From a virus, in the IMG/VR virus record IMGVR_UViG_3300020185_002701, positions 23,944-87,943 of that record: 64,000 nt of DNA; one strand, 5' to 3'. Of the stretch, positions 28,582 through 37,252 are shown one piece after another (position 1 is the stretch's first letter; each line of letters starts with the position of its first letter). The translations under genes were made by a program, and so were the position numbers. The notes under the pieces were generated by a model that worked only from the letters and a program-made list of their open reading frames with translations, made no database searches and was not told where the DNA came from.

Positions 28582-30420
28582 ATGCCATATATAGTAACTA
28601 ACAGTGATGGTAGCTCTACAATAACAGTAGCAGATAGTACAGTCGACACTGGTACGTATTCCCTTGCCCTTATTGGACGTAATGTTGCAAATTATGGGCA
28701 ATATTTTGCTCAAAATACAATTAGACAATTAGAAAATTTTGCTAGTACTACTGCACCTAATCCTGGTACAACGCTAGAAGGACAACTTTGGTACAATAAA
28801 ACTGAACAGCAATTAAGTGTATGGCAAGGATCTACTTGGAAAAGAATTGGAGTTGTAGTAGGATCAGATAACCAAAAGCCCACTCAGTTTAGAACATCCG
28901 GTACAAGTTTTTTCAATACAACCACAGACAAACTGGAAATTTGGAATAACGGTTGGCAAGAAGCGGCATATGGTGGTACAGTTACAGATGAATTTTCTTC
29001 GGATAGTAGCATCCAAAGTCCAACTACATACGGAACAAGATTAAGAACATTATTTTTTAAGGAAGCATCAACAGACAACATGCTGCCTGTTTTAGCATTA
29101 GTATATACTAAAAGTCCACAAATTAATCCAACTGATCCTACTAGTAATAGAGGTTCGACCGAGGTACCATCAGGTTCAGGTAATTACGAAACAATCATGG
29201 CGTTTTGGAGTGATTTTGACTTCTATGTTAACAGTGGAGGTACTGATTCTCCAGTCAATGGCAGTATTGTAGACTATTACAACGAGTTAGTAGAAGTTGA
29301 TTCAGGAATACTTGCTGCTAGAGCAGGTAGATCGACTGGGCAAGTATTTAAAGGTTTGAACCAACGTGCTGAATATGAAGGTTCTAGTATTGCTACATTT
29401 GACAGCGTTTTTATTACCAGCGCATTGGGCTCAGCTAGTTTACCGGTTCCAGAAGGATACTTTTCTAGTTTAACCATTGGATCAGATATTACTGTGCAAA
29501 CACTGACTGTTAATAATGACGGATCTGTAGGAGGACAACTTACTGTTACTGGCAATATTACTTCTACATCAGGTACTATTAATACAACAGACTTAGTTGT
29601 TACTAATTCTAGTATCTTAAACGGAACTACAACCATAAATGGCTCTATTGTAGTTAATGGCGTAAACAGCCAAACATTAGGAACTGTTACTGAAGTAATT
29701 GAAGACAGCTATTTTGGAAACGTTACTGCTGCAAACGCAACCATTAATAATTTAACGGTTACCGGAGACGTTGTTGGTTTATCAGTAGCAGGATTGGAAT
29801 CTAGTGGTGACGTGGTTATACAAACAGGTTCTACTCTTATTATTCAAGACACAATTCAAGGAAGCATAGCTAATGTAACAACTCTTGATGCAAGTACATC
29901 AGGAGCAACACATTATCTTACTTTTGGGACAAGTGACCTCGACTCTACTGCCCAACCACTTAACACAGATAGCGGAATAAACTATGTACCTAACACTGGT
30001 ACCTTAAGTGCAACTACATTTTCTGGTACAGCAACCTCAGCTGAGTTTGCGGATTTAGCTGAAATATACTCAACGGATGCTGTATACTTACCTGGTACTG
30101 TTGTAACAATCGGCGGCGCTGCTGAAATAACATTGTGCACAGAAGATGCTAGCACAGATGTATTTGGAGTTGTGTCAACAGACCCAGCGTACTTAATGAA
30201 CAGCAAAGCAGAAGGTGTAGCGGTTGCATTACAAGGTCGTGTACCAGTTAGAGTTATAGGTAGTTGTTCTAAAGGCGACAGATTGGTTAGCGCAGGTGAA
30301 GGTGTTGCTAGAACAATAGGAAATACACCATATGATCCACGTATGGTAATAGGTCGAGCACTGTCTGGCAAATCAAGTCAAGCAGAAGATTTTGTAGAAA
30401 CAGTAGTAGGAGTTAAGTAA
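28582..30420 (+). CDS. Tail fibre / virion structural protein (612 aa)
   Basis: A 612-residue fibre whose first 130 residues match the S74 fibre at 14108 (MPYI, LIGRN, NYGQ, NFAS, GQLWY), pointing to a shared attachment head. The shaft is a run of short T/N/V/G repeats. The C-terminus differs: instead of an S74 chaperone it carries the module FADLAEIYSTDAVYLPGTVV, DVFGVVSTDPAYLMNS, ALQGRVPVRVIG, KGDRLVSAGEG, which is frequent at the ends of T4-like cyanophage fibre or structural proteins and recalls intramolecular-chaperone or autocleavage (G2-like) domains. The start has a good ribosome binding site and its own late promoter. Its stop overlaps the next start (TAATG). Confidence 0.82.
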   Translation: MPYIVTNSDGSSTITVADSTVDTGTYSLALIGRNVANYGQYFAQNTIRQLENFASTTAPNPGTTLEGQLWYNKTEQQLSVWQGSTWKRIGVVVGSDNQKPTQFRTSGTSFFNTTTDKLEIWNNGWQEAAYGGTVTDEFSSDSSIQSPTTYGTRLRTLFFKEASTDNMLPVLALVYTKSPQINPTDPTSNRGSTEVPSGSGNYETIMAFWSDFDFYVNSGGTDSPVNGSIVDYYNELVEVDSGILAARAGRSTGQVFKGLNQRAEYEGSSIATFDSVFITSALGSASLPVPEGYFSSLTIGSDITVQTLTVNNDGSVGGQLTVTGNITSTSGTINTTDLVVTNSSILNGTTTINGSIVVNGVNSQTLGTVTEVIEDSYFGNVTAANATINNLTVTGDVVGLSVAGLESSGDVVIQTGSTLIIQDTIQGSIANVTTLDASTSGATHYLTFGTSDLDSTAQPLNTDSGINYVPNTGTLSATTFSGTATSAEFADLAEIYSTDAVYLPGTVVTIGGAAEITLCTEDASTDVFGVVSTDPAYLMNSKAEGVAVALQGRVPVRVIGSCSKGDRLVSAGEGVARTIGNTPYDPRMVIGRALSGKSSQAEDFVETVVGVK

Positions 30421-31391
30421 TGGCATCAGGAGCAACTATCACAATTACAGGCGGCACAAATATGCGATTAGTTGTAGCCGGTGTAGACGGTGTTGAAGCC
30501 GACGACTATAACTTGCCTAGAGCAAATGTAAATGATTTATTATCATCCCCGCAAGATGTAACACTTGGTACATTTACATTAGCTAGTACTTTTGGATACA
30601 ATCAAGGTGGTGCAAGTGTTAATCCAAACAGTCAAGGTTCAACAGTTCTTGCAGCAGGAAGTTCTAGAGGTCTTAAAGACTTGCAAGACGATGTACAGGC
30701 ATTACAGGTATTTTTAAATGAAACTAGTGAAACTGTTACTGATGTGGCAGCTGGAGATATTATTACAGCCGCGACTTTTAACAGCTTGATGTTAGCAGTA
30801 GAAGATTGTTGGAATGCTAGATTTAACCACACTCCTAGCGCAGCAGTTACTGATGCAACTGTACAAAGAACAACTGCATGGACTAATACTCTTACTTCTG
30901 TATTAACGTGGACTTTTGCCAGTGAAGCTGCTTGCAGAGCATTCTTCAACGGTGGCGGCGAACTAGGTTTTAGTGTAGGTAGAACTGGTGGCTCAGCGAG
31001 TGATCAAAATACAAGGTGGGACGAAACGTTTACAGCAGTTGGTGATATATTGTTAGACCACGAAACAACTCAAGCGGGTTCTGGAACAAATTCAAATATA
31101 GGATTTTATGAACTAACTACTAGTCCTCAGCAGTTGCTTGAAAAATTTACTGCTACAGCTCCATACACTGCTGACGTACTTCGAGTTACAGCAAACGTAA
31201 ACAGCACAACCAACCCAACAGTTATTACAATGACACTGACTTTAACTGATGCAGGCGACAATATTATTGATGCCCAACCAGATGGAACACTGAGCATTAA
31301 TGCACGTAGACGCCAGCCTGATGTTACTGGTACTGGTTTTAGTGCTTTTGCCACTCCAACTGACAGCTTAGGTGCAATAACTGGTTCATAA
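30420..31391 (+). CDS. Putative virion structural protein (323 aa)
   Basis: A 323-residue protein starting at an ATG that overlaps the preceding stop (TAATG), so it should be translationally coupled to the fibre. The N-terminal ATITITGGTNMRLVVAG segment and the following Leu-rich helix (LQDDVQALQVFLNE) are followed by a beta-rich, Thr-rich C-terminal half. There are no enzyme motifs. It is the last gene of the structural block; a terminal fibre or fibre-associated protein is inferred from position and composition. Confidence 0.65.
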   Translation: MASGATITITGGTNMRLVVAGVDGVEADDYNLPRANVNDLLSSPQDVTLGTFTLASTFGYNQGGASVNPNSQGSTVLAAGSSRGLKDLQDDVQALQVFLNETSETVTDVAAGDIITAATFNSLMLAVEDCWNARFNHTPSAAVTDATVQRTTAWTNTLTSVLTWTFASEAACRAFFNGGGELGFSVGRTGGSASDQNTRWDETFTAVGDILLDHETTQAGSGTNSNIGFYELTTSPQQLLEKFTATAPYTADVLRVTANVNSTTNPTVITMTLTLTDAGDNIIDAQPDGTLSINARRRQPDVTGTGFSAFATPTDSLGAITGS

Positions 31392-31416
31392 ACTTATATT
31401 TTAATTGATACTTGCT

Positions 31417-31424
31417 TATAAATA
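31417..31424 (+). promoter_or_regulatory. T4-type late promoter octamer TATAAATA
   Basis: An exact match to the T4 late consensus in the 64-base gap after the last fibre-type gene. The predicted start near 31430 gives a leader of about 26 bases before the ATG at 31456. It opens the glycan-biosynthesis region. Confidence 0.75.
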
Positions 31425-31455
31425 GTGATAACACACTTACATTACAGGTATCTTT

Positions 31456-31815
31456 ATGAGCGCAAAACTTTCAAAAGCATTAGAATTTGCTAATTATCGT
31501 GTTACTTTAAACAATCAAAAAGAAGCTCTGAGAGCTAAAGCACATTCTCTACTAAGTTACAGCATTAATGGCGGAACTTTTACCATAGACAGAACACTAA
31601 TATCGTTTTGTAGAAATCTCATTGACGAACAGTTAGTTGAAGCTATACTGCTTGACGATTATAACAATCCTATTAAAATAGAAATTGTTGAATTTTACGA
31701 AGAAATTTTAAGCAGATATAGCGAAACTACCAATGACTATTACGTAGAATACGAAAAAATAAAAAAGGCTAGAAGTGTAAACAAGGTAGTGGATATCAAT
31801 GAAGATAATGTCTAA
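31456..31815 (+). CDS. Unrecognised 119-aa protein
   Basis: A 119-residue, mostly helical, charged protein (Lys/Glu-rich, with LISFCRNLIDEQLVEAILL in the middle). It is the first gene after a TATAAATA late promoter and overlaps the following glycosyltransferase-like gene by 17 bases, so the two are probably co-translated. The family is not recognised. Because it lies between the fibre block and the glycan cluster it could belong to either. Confidence 0.6.
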   Translation: MSAKLSKALEFANYRVTLNNQKEALRAKAHSLLSYSINGGTFTIDRTLISFCRNLIDEQLVEAILLDDYNNPIKIEIVEFYEEILSRYSETTNDYYVEYEKIKKARSVNKVVDINEDNV

Positions 31816-32713
31816 GACTAACACAATTGATCGAGGTATTATAATGTTCGCTCATAATAATACTGAAATAGATTATTTTCGTTTAGCAGTGGTAAATGCA
31901 ACACTGATACAACGCTACTTAGGCTTAGAAAAACAAAATATTGCTGTGGTCACTGACTTACACTCTCTTGAACACGCCCAAAAACAATTGGGCAAAAGAT
32001 TTATTAAAAACGCAATCGGGCATATAATTATAAACGAAAAAGATGTTAATTTTAAACATTCCAATGTCCGCACATACAAAGATACTAGTTTACATTCTAA
32101 ACATTTAAGTTTTTATAACAAAAACAGAAGTGATGCATACGATTTAAGTCCGTTCCAAGAAACCATACTAATAGATGCTGACTATCTTGTTTTAAGCGAT
32201 TCTCTTAATCAGTGCTGGGGACATAATAACGAATTAATGATGAACTGGGAATATAAAGATGTATATAGTAGTAGAAAATATCCTTCGTTAACACGATTAC
32301 ATAACTTAGGAATTAGCATGTATTGGGCTACTGTGGTGTATTTCCGCAAAACAGATTACTGCGAAACATTTTTCAATCTAGTCAAACAAGTCAGAGATAA
32401 TAAAGACTACTATGGACAACTGTTTAGAATTAATAATAAACTGTATAGAAACGATTTTAGTTTTAGTGTAGCAGCACATATATTAGGCGGATTCCAAGAT
32501 AAAACATTGCCGCAGTTACCTTTTCAGTTGTTCAAAACATTTGATACAGATGATGTTTATGAGGTGAACAGTGATTTAAGTTTAGTTCTTTGTTTAGAGA
32601 AACCAGATTCGCCTGGAGATTTTATTGCCACTAAGTGGAAGGGAGTAGATGTGCACATAATGAACAAATGGGCGTTATCTAGGATATCAAACGGATTATT
32701 AGAATATGTCTAA
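31799..32713 (+). CDS. GT-A-like glycosyltransferase (304 aa)
   Basis: The N-terminus has a Rossmann-like strand with NN (IIMFAHNNTEIDYFRLAVVNA) and VVTD. The centre has FQETILIDADYLVLSD, where DAD fits the metal/nucleotide-sugar-binding DxD of GT-A glycosyltransferases. It is paralogous to the next gene, which has the same order of motifs (AQNN, YDETVILDTD). Two starts are possible: ATG 31799 (chosen, giving a 17-base overlap) and ATG 31808. The reaction is probably transfer of a sugar from a nucleotide sugar; donor and acceptor are unknown. Fold and role are inferred from motifs. Confidence 0.6.
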   Translation: MKIMSKTNTIDRGIIMFAHNNTEIDYFRLAVVNATLIQRYLGLEKQNIAVVTDLHSLEHAQKQLGKRFIKNAIGHIIINEKDVNFKHSNVRTYKDTSLHSKHLSFYNKNRSDAYDLSPFQETILIDADYLVLSDSLNQCWGHNNELMMNWEYKDVYSSRKYPSLTRLHNLGISMYWATVVYFRKTDYCETFFNLVKQVRDNKDYYGQLFRINNKLYRNDFSFSVAAHILGGFQDKTLPQLPFQLFKTFDTDDVYEVNSDLSLVLCLEKPDSPGDFIATKWKGVDVHIMNKWALSRISNGLLEYV

Positions 32714-33563
32714 AGGGTATATTGTGATTGCTCAAAATAACGCCACTGTTGATTACTTACAACAGGCGTATGCCCTTGCATTAAATTTAAAGTTAACTCA
32801 GAGCGAAGTTAACAAGTTAACTGTTTGTGTTGATAAGGCAACAAAACGATTAATAACAGATAAACACAGACAAGTATTTGATTGCATAGTAGATATTCCC
32901 TGGATCGATGATGCTGAAAACAGTGATTGGAAAATACAAAACAAGTGGAAATATTATTACATGACACCTTACGATGAAACTGTAATATTAGATACAGACA
33001 TGATATTTCCTGTAGATGTTAGTTTCTGGTGGGATGTACTCAGCGAACGAGACGTTTGGGCAAGTACTAGTGTGAGAAACTTTAAAAACGAAACTGTGAC
33101 TAATGATTATTATCGAAAAGTGTTTACTAACAACCAGCTTCCTAACGTGTATACTGCATTTATGTATTTTAAAAAATCCGAAGTTGCCGGGGAGTTGTTT
33201 GGATTAGCAGAGATAATATTCCAGCATTGGGAAAGATTTTTTTATCTTTATATACCTAATAATAAACCAGACAATGTTAGCGGCGATGTGGTTTTTGCAC
33301 TAGCAATGAAACTGTTGGGCGTGGAAAACGAATGCACTAAGCCTAAACTAACTAATTTGCCTACATTTGTTCACATGAAAAGCAAATTACAGAATTCACC
33401 ACAGTTAAACGATGAGTGGACTGCTAGTTTACCAACCTATTATCATAGCTACAGAGATTTTAAAATAGGCAATTTCCAGCAACAGTTACCCTTCCATTAT
33501 GTAAACAAAGAATGGATGACACCTGCAAAGATTGCACAAATGGAAAACGATTATGACAGTTAA
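32706..33563 (+). CDS. GT-A-like glycosyltransferase (285 aa), paralogue of preceding gene
   Basis: This shares with its upstream neighbour the AQNN/AHNN opening, the conserved PYDETVILDTDMIFPVD segment (DTD as DxD motif) and a tryptophan-rich segment after it. It starts within the end of the preceding gene (8-base overlap), so the pair is probably co-translated. The family seems widespread in marine T4-like phages, where it is usually only called glycosyltransferase-like; substrates are unknown. The next gene begins inside its 3' end. Confidence 0.6.
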   Translation: MSKGYIVIAQNNATVDYLQQAYALALNLKLTQSEVNKLTVCVDKATKRLITDKHRQVFDCIVDIPWIDDAENSDWKIQNKWKYYYMTPYDETVILDTDMIFPVDVSFWWDVLSERDVWASTSVRNFKNETVTNDYYRKVFTNNQLPNVYTAFMYFKKSEVAGELFGLAEIIFQHWERFFYLYIPNNKPDNVSGDVVFALAMKLLGVENECTKPKLTNLPTFVHMKSKLQNSPQLNDEWTASLPTYYHSYRDFKIGNFQQQLPFHYVNKEWMTPAKIAQMENDYDS

Positions 33564-34233
33564 TCAAGCTGCAATTGACCGTAAAAATAGATTTTTAGAA
33601 GAAAAAAAGTCTGTATCATCTGTGAAAGAGTTAGTTAAGCATAAAGTTGAACAACCTTTTACTTTGTGGTTCAATAGTGAAGGTGATATATTATCGTTTT
33701 CGCAAAATGAAATAGCACCGAGGAACGGATGGTACACATATGATTTTGAACCAGAACAGCTATCAGTGTTATACAACGGAACACATAATTATATAGTTGT
33801 AAAAGATCAATTAGTTGAAAACAAATATTCTATACAACGAAAAGTTTTAGAGGAACAGCTAATTTCTAAAGAGGAATATTTCTTACATGAAGTTCCTTTT
33901 GTTCGCGTATCACCTAGAGGGATAAGACTAGAATTAACAAAAAATCATTTAAAAATTGCTCTCGACACTAACATTAAACAATTATACGAAGGCATTAGTC
34001 CAGTTAAAGCAACTGCAAAATCGCAACGTACATTTGAATTTTATATAACTAAAACTGGCGATCCGCATATACTTTACGATCAAGGATCTGTGTACTTTAG
34101 TCAGTTATTAACTAGCGACGTAGTTAAGATTAAATTAAATAAACAACTGCCAAAAGAAGTAAGTATATATACTAAAAAACTTTTTGAAAGTAAATATCGT
34201 TACAGTGTTACAGACAAAAGGAAAACGAATTAA
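33553..34233 (+). CDS. Unrecognised protein (226 aa) in glycosyltransferase operon
   Basis: ATG 33553, inside the end of the upstream gene, is preferred over the upstream in-frame TTG 33532 and gives 226 residues. The first 40 residues are a charged helix (MTVNQAAIDRKNRFLEEKK). The rest looks beta-rich, with WFNSEGDIL, PFVRVSPRGIRLEL and FEFYITKTGDPHIL stretches. No catalytic motif is recognised. It lies between two glycosyltransferase-like genes and overlaps both (11 bases upstream, TAATG downstream), so a role in the same pathway or in a structural accessory is possible but unproven. Confidence 0.6.
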   Translation: MTVNQAAIDRKNRFLEEKKSVSSVKELVKHKVEQPFTLWFNSEGDILSFSQNEIAPRNGWYTYDFEPEQLSVLYNGTHNYIVVKDQLVENKYSIQRKVLEEQLISKEEYFLHEVPFVRVSPRGIRLELTKNHLKIALDTNIKQLYEGISPVKATAKSQRTFEFYITKTGDPHILYDQGSVYFSQLLTSDVVKIKLNKQLPKEVSIYTKKLFESKYRYSVTDKRKTN

Positions 34234-35237
34234 TGAAAGTAGAAGTAACAGAATTAGATATTGTGTATATTAGTTATGACGAACCTAACTGCGAAGAACA
34301 CTGGTCTGATCTCTTAAATAAAGTTCCATGGGCAAAACGTGTTCATGGTGTAAAAGGTTTTGATGCTGCACATAAACGTGCTGCACAAATAGCAGAAACA
34401 GACCGGTTCATCACAGTAGACGGCGACAATATAGTAATGCCAGACTTTTTTGATCAAACGCTAGATATACCAGACACTGATATGTATGGTAATGAAATAA
34501 GCGAAAGCATCTTTAGTTGGAACGGAAGAAATTTGCTAAACGGATTAGTCTACGGCAACGGCGGACTTAAATGTTGGCCTACAGAATACACTAAAACTAT
34601 TAGCACACATGAAGCAGCCACCGACGGCGAAGGTATGGAGTTTTGTTGGAAGTTAAACTATATTCAACTTAACGACACGTTCTCAGAAGTTCATCAAACT
34701 GCAAGCCCATTCCAGGCGTTCCGCGCAGGATTTAGAGAAGGCGTTAAGATGAGTTTAGATCAAGGCAAGCGAGTACAAGCTAACGAGTTTAAGGAAAAAA
34801 TCTGGTACGGCAACTATAATAGATTACAAGTTTGGTGCAATATTGGTGATGATGTGGAAAATGGGGTGTGGGCTATATATGGTGCAAGGCTGGGCTGCAA
34901 AATGACAGTGCTGTCAGATTGGGACACTAACAACATTGCAGATTACACTTGGTTTAAGGATTTCTTTTACAAGCAAGTCGCTCCTCAATTTAATGGCAAC
35001 AAGCAAAATCAGTGTCCTCATACCAAGCAGCAGTGGGATGATCATTTATTATATAAAGAGATAACAGCGTTAGGAAATGAAATAAACACTGAAGTTAACC
35101 AAATGTTGTTATTTGATCCAAATCCACTAGTGAGTAAGTTCTTTAAAACAACCTACACTGCTCCTAGGCGTTGGGGTGTTATGGTTAGGGAAAAACAGAT
35201 TCAAGAATTACTTGAGAAAGGGTTAATAGGACATTAA
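34233..35237 (+). CDS. Glycosyltransferase-like protein with VDGD motif (334 aa)
   Basis: The first 130 residues (DIVYISYDEPN, WAKRVHGVKGFDAAHKRAA, FITVDGDN, then GNGGLKCWP) have GT-A character with DGD as DxD motif. The same arrangement forms the complete last domain of the 1,132-aa repeat protein at 55834 (FDVALITYRNEN, HIKDVKGIFEAHKAAA, LWVVDGDAEI, YGGVKLF). Both also share a following segment SPFQAFRAGFREGVKMSL / SPLSTWRSAFREVVKLTL. This gene is therefore the single-domain relative of that repeat protein. It starts by TAATG overlap with the gene before and is followed by a 65-base gap with a late promoter. Glycosyltransferase function is inferred; substrates are unknown. Confidence 0.6.
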   Translation: MKVEVTELDIVYISYDEPNCEEHWSDLLNKVPWAKRVHGVKGFDAAHKRAAQIAETDRFITVDGDNIVMPDFFDQTLDIPDTDMYGNEISESIFSWNGRNLLNGLVYGNGGLKCWPTEYTKTISTHEAATDGEGMEFCWKLNYIQLNDTFSEVHQTASPFQAFRAGFREGVKMSLDQGKRVQANEFKEKIWYGNYNRLQVWCNIGDDVENGVWAIYGARLGCKMTVLSDWDTNNIADYTWFKDFFYKQVAPQFNGNKQNQCPHTKQQWDDHLLYKEITALGNEINTEVNQMLLFDPNPLVSKFFKTTYTAPRRWGVMVREKQIQELLEKGLIGH

Positions 35238-35267
35238 CCATATAAAATTAACAAATGTTTTTATTCA

Positions 35268-35275
35268 GATAAATA
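35268..35275 (+). promoter_or_regulatory. T4-type late promoter octamer GATAAATA
   Basis: GATAAATA in the gap before the nucleotide-sugar dehydrogenase. The predicted start near 35281 leaves a leader of about 22 bases including AAAGGA (35290-35295) before ATG 35303. Confidence 0.75.
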
Positions 35276-35302
35276 TTAACACAATACACAAAGGATACAC
35301 AG

Positions 35303-36643
35303 ATGGCCTCGATCGGATTTATTGGGGTAGGCAAGTTAGGACAAGCCTGCGCCGAGATGGTCGCTGAGATCCATGATGTTGTTGGTTATGATGTAGAACC
35401 CAGAGAGCCTGAAAATTTTACAATGGTTTCAGACTTGCGGGATGCTGTAATAGGACAAGATATTGTTTTTATTGCTGCACCTACACCACACGACCCACAG
35501 TATGATGGACGAGCACCCACCAGCCATTTACCCAACAAAGACTTTGACTATACTATAGTCAAGGATATCTTAAAACAGGTAAATGAAGTAGCAACACCTA
35601 AGCAATTAGTTGTACTAATTAGCACAGTATTACCTGGCACTGTTCGCAGAGAACTAATACCTCTATTAACAAACGCCCGTTTCATATATAACCCTTACTT
35701 GATTGCCATGGGCACAGTCAAGTGGGATATGGTTAATCCAGAAATGGTTATGATTGGCACTGGAGACGGTTCAGAAACTGGTGATGCAAAACAGTTAGTA
35801 GATTTTTACAAAACAATCATGCAAAACGATCCCAAGTATGTTGTAGGTACCTGGGATGAATGTGAATGCATCAAAGTGTTCTACAATACGTTTATTAGTG
35901 CTAAAGTTAGTTTGGTAAACATGATACAAGACGTTGCTGAAAAGCAGGGTAATATAAATGCAGAAGTTGTATGCGATGCTCTTGCTAATGCTGATAGGCG
36001 TATTATGGGTCCGGGTTACATGAAGCCTGGTATGGGCGATGGTGGTGCTTGTCACCCCAGAGATAATATTGCGTTACGCTGGATGGCTGAGGAGTTGGAT
36101 CTAGGTTATGATTTATTTGATTCAGTAATGCGTAGCAGAGAAGTACAAGCAGAGAACATGGCAAAGCGTTTGGTACAACTAAGTTTACCTGCTAATATTG
36201 CGCCTATGCATTATATTCCTAAGCTACCAATTGTTATTGTGGGTAAAGCTTATAAACCTCTTGTGCCTTATGAAGCAGGTAGCAGCAGTATGCTAGTTGG
36301 CCATTATATAGAAAAATTAGGCGGCGAACTTTATTATTTAGATGAAGAATGTGGAGAAACACCACCTGAAAACATTTTAAATAACCCAGCAGTTTATTTA
36401 ATGGCCCATAATCCTGAAGTAACTTATGGCGAACAATTAGATTTTGTAAAAAGTTGGTATGCAGGCAATCACGCCGTTACAAACTGTGATACTGCATTAA
36501 CAGTCGAAACTGCAAATGGTTCAGAATTGACTTTCAGTACAGGAAGTGTTATACTAGATCCTTGGAGAAAAGTTCCAAACAATATCCCTGGGGTCGAAGT
36601 CATACATTACGGGAATACAAGGGGAGAGAGATCATGGCAATAG
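35303..36643 (+). CDS. Nucleotide-sugar dehydrogenase (UDP-glucose/GDP-mannose dehydrogenase family)
   Basis: A 446-residue member of the family that oxidises the C6 hydroxyl of a UDP- or GDP-hexose twice with NAD to give a uronic acid. The NAD-binding GFIGVGKLG (Gly8, Gly10, Gly13) is at the N-terminus, AAPTPHD and STVLPGTVRREL follow, and the catalytic cysteine is Cys250 in GDGGACHPRDN. The C-terminal UDP-binding domain has VGKAYKPLVPYEAGSS, so the length is near normal. The final part of about 60 residues (YAGNHAVTNCDTALTVE, then a run to DPWRK) is Thr/Ser-rich. First gene after a late promoter; its 3' end overlaps the methyltransferase start by 10 bases. Donor (UDP-Glc, UDP-HexNAc or GDP-Man) cannot be told. 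Confidence 0.85.
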   Translation: MASIGFIGVGKLGQACAEMVAEIHDVVGYDVEPREPENFTMVSDLRDAVIGQDIVFIAAPTPHDPQYDGRAPTSHLPNKDFDYTIVKDILKQVNEVATPKQLVVLISTVLPGTVRRELIPLLTNARFIYNPYLIAMGTVKWDMVNPEMVMIGTGDGSETGDAKQLVDFYKTIMQNDPKYVVGTWDECECIKVFYNTFISAKVSLVNMIQDVAEKQGNINAEVVCDALANADRRIMGPGYMKPGMGDGGACHPRDNIALRWMAEELDLGYDLFDSVMRSREVQAENMAKRLVQLSLPANIAPMHYIPKLPIVIVGKAYKPLVPYEAGSSSMLVGHYIEKLGGELYYLDEECGETPPENILNNPAVYLMAHNPEVTYGEQLDFVKSWYAGNHAVTNCDTALTVETANGSELTFSTGSVILDPWRKVPNNIPGVEVIHYGNTRGERSWQ

Positions 36644-37251
36644 TAACAAAATATAAAATTAATACAGAGATACCCGGCTGGACTACTGAAAAAAAATTAA
36701 ATATGTTGGCGGAAAAAGCCGCAGCAGTACCTGAAAATGGCACAATTGTCGAGCTAGGAACTTTTTGCGGAAGAAGTGCATACAGTCTTGGTAGTAATAA
36801 ACTAGATTCTGTGAAACTGGTATGTGTAGATATGTTCCCTGACAACTTTATACAGATTCTGGCTAAAGACTTCCCTGGCATTGAGCATGGCTTCGGCAAT
36901 TTAGATACTCCATATACATGGCAAGCATGTTCTTACGCCCTCAAAGATGTTGTTAATCTAGAATATCTTAGAACAGTATTGCCCCTTCCTAGTTTTGTAC
37001 AAATAGATTTGGAGGTTGATTTATTGTTTATTGACACAGTACACACTGCTGAGGGAGCCCAAAGTGATATAGATCAATGGTTTCCTCTATTAACAGATAA
37101 TGCAGTTGTTGTTTTTGATGATTATTGTGATGTGTTTCCTGAATATTCAGAAATAATAGACAAGCACCTTCTTACTCTAGATGTACAAAACAGAGAAGTA
37201 TACGAACATGCATTATGGGTACAGCTAGGAAAAAAAGAGGAAAACAAATAA
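36634..37251 (+). CDS. Class I SAM-dependent methyltransferase (205 aa)
   Basis: ATG 36634 has a GGGGAGAG site four bases upstream, so it is preferred to the longer frame from 36562. The SAM-binding motif I is IVELGTFCGRSAYSLG, followed by VKLVCVDMFPDN. Later motifs DLLFIDTVHTAEGAQSDID and VVVFDDYCDV match the Methyltransf_24 type, many of which methylate sugars or small molecules in surface-glycan clusters. It overlaps the dehydrogenase stop and is followed after one base by the first radical SAM gene. The acceptor is unknown; O-methylation of a sugar is the likely inference from context. Confidence 0.75.
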   Translation: MAIVTKYKINTEIPGWTTEKKLNMLAEKAAAVPENGTIVELGTFCGRSAYSLGSNKLDSVKLVCVDMFPDNFIQILAKDFPGIEHGFGNLDTPYTWQACSYALKDVVNLEYLRTVLPLPSFVQIDLEVDLLFIDTVHTAEGAQSDIDQWFPLLTDNAVVVFDDYCDVFPEYSEIIDKHLLTLDVQNREVYEHALWVQLGKKEENK

Positions 37252-37252
37252 C

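Noticed and set aside
29982-30371. 129-codon minus-strand ORF in the second fibre
   Set aside because: Antisense to a well-supported fibre C-terminal module and lacking any start signal.
36562-36633. Longer N-terminus of the methyltransferase gene inside the dehydrogenase gene
   Set aside because: ATG 36634 has a strong GGGGAGAG site and starts at the conserved domain; the extension is only a shadow of the dehydrogenase frame.
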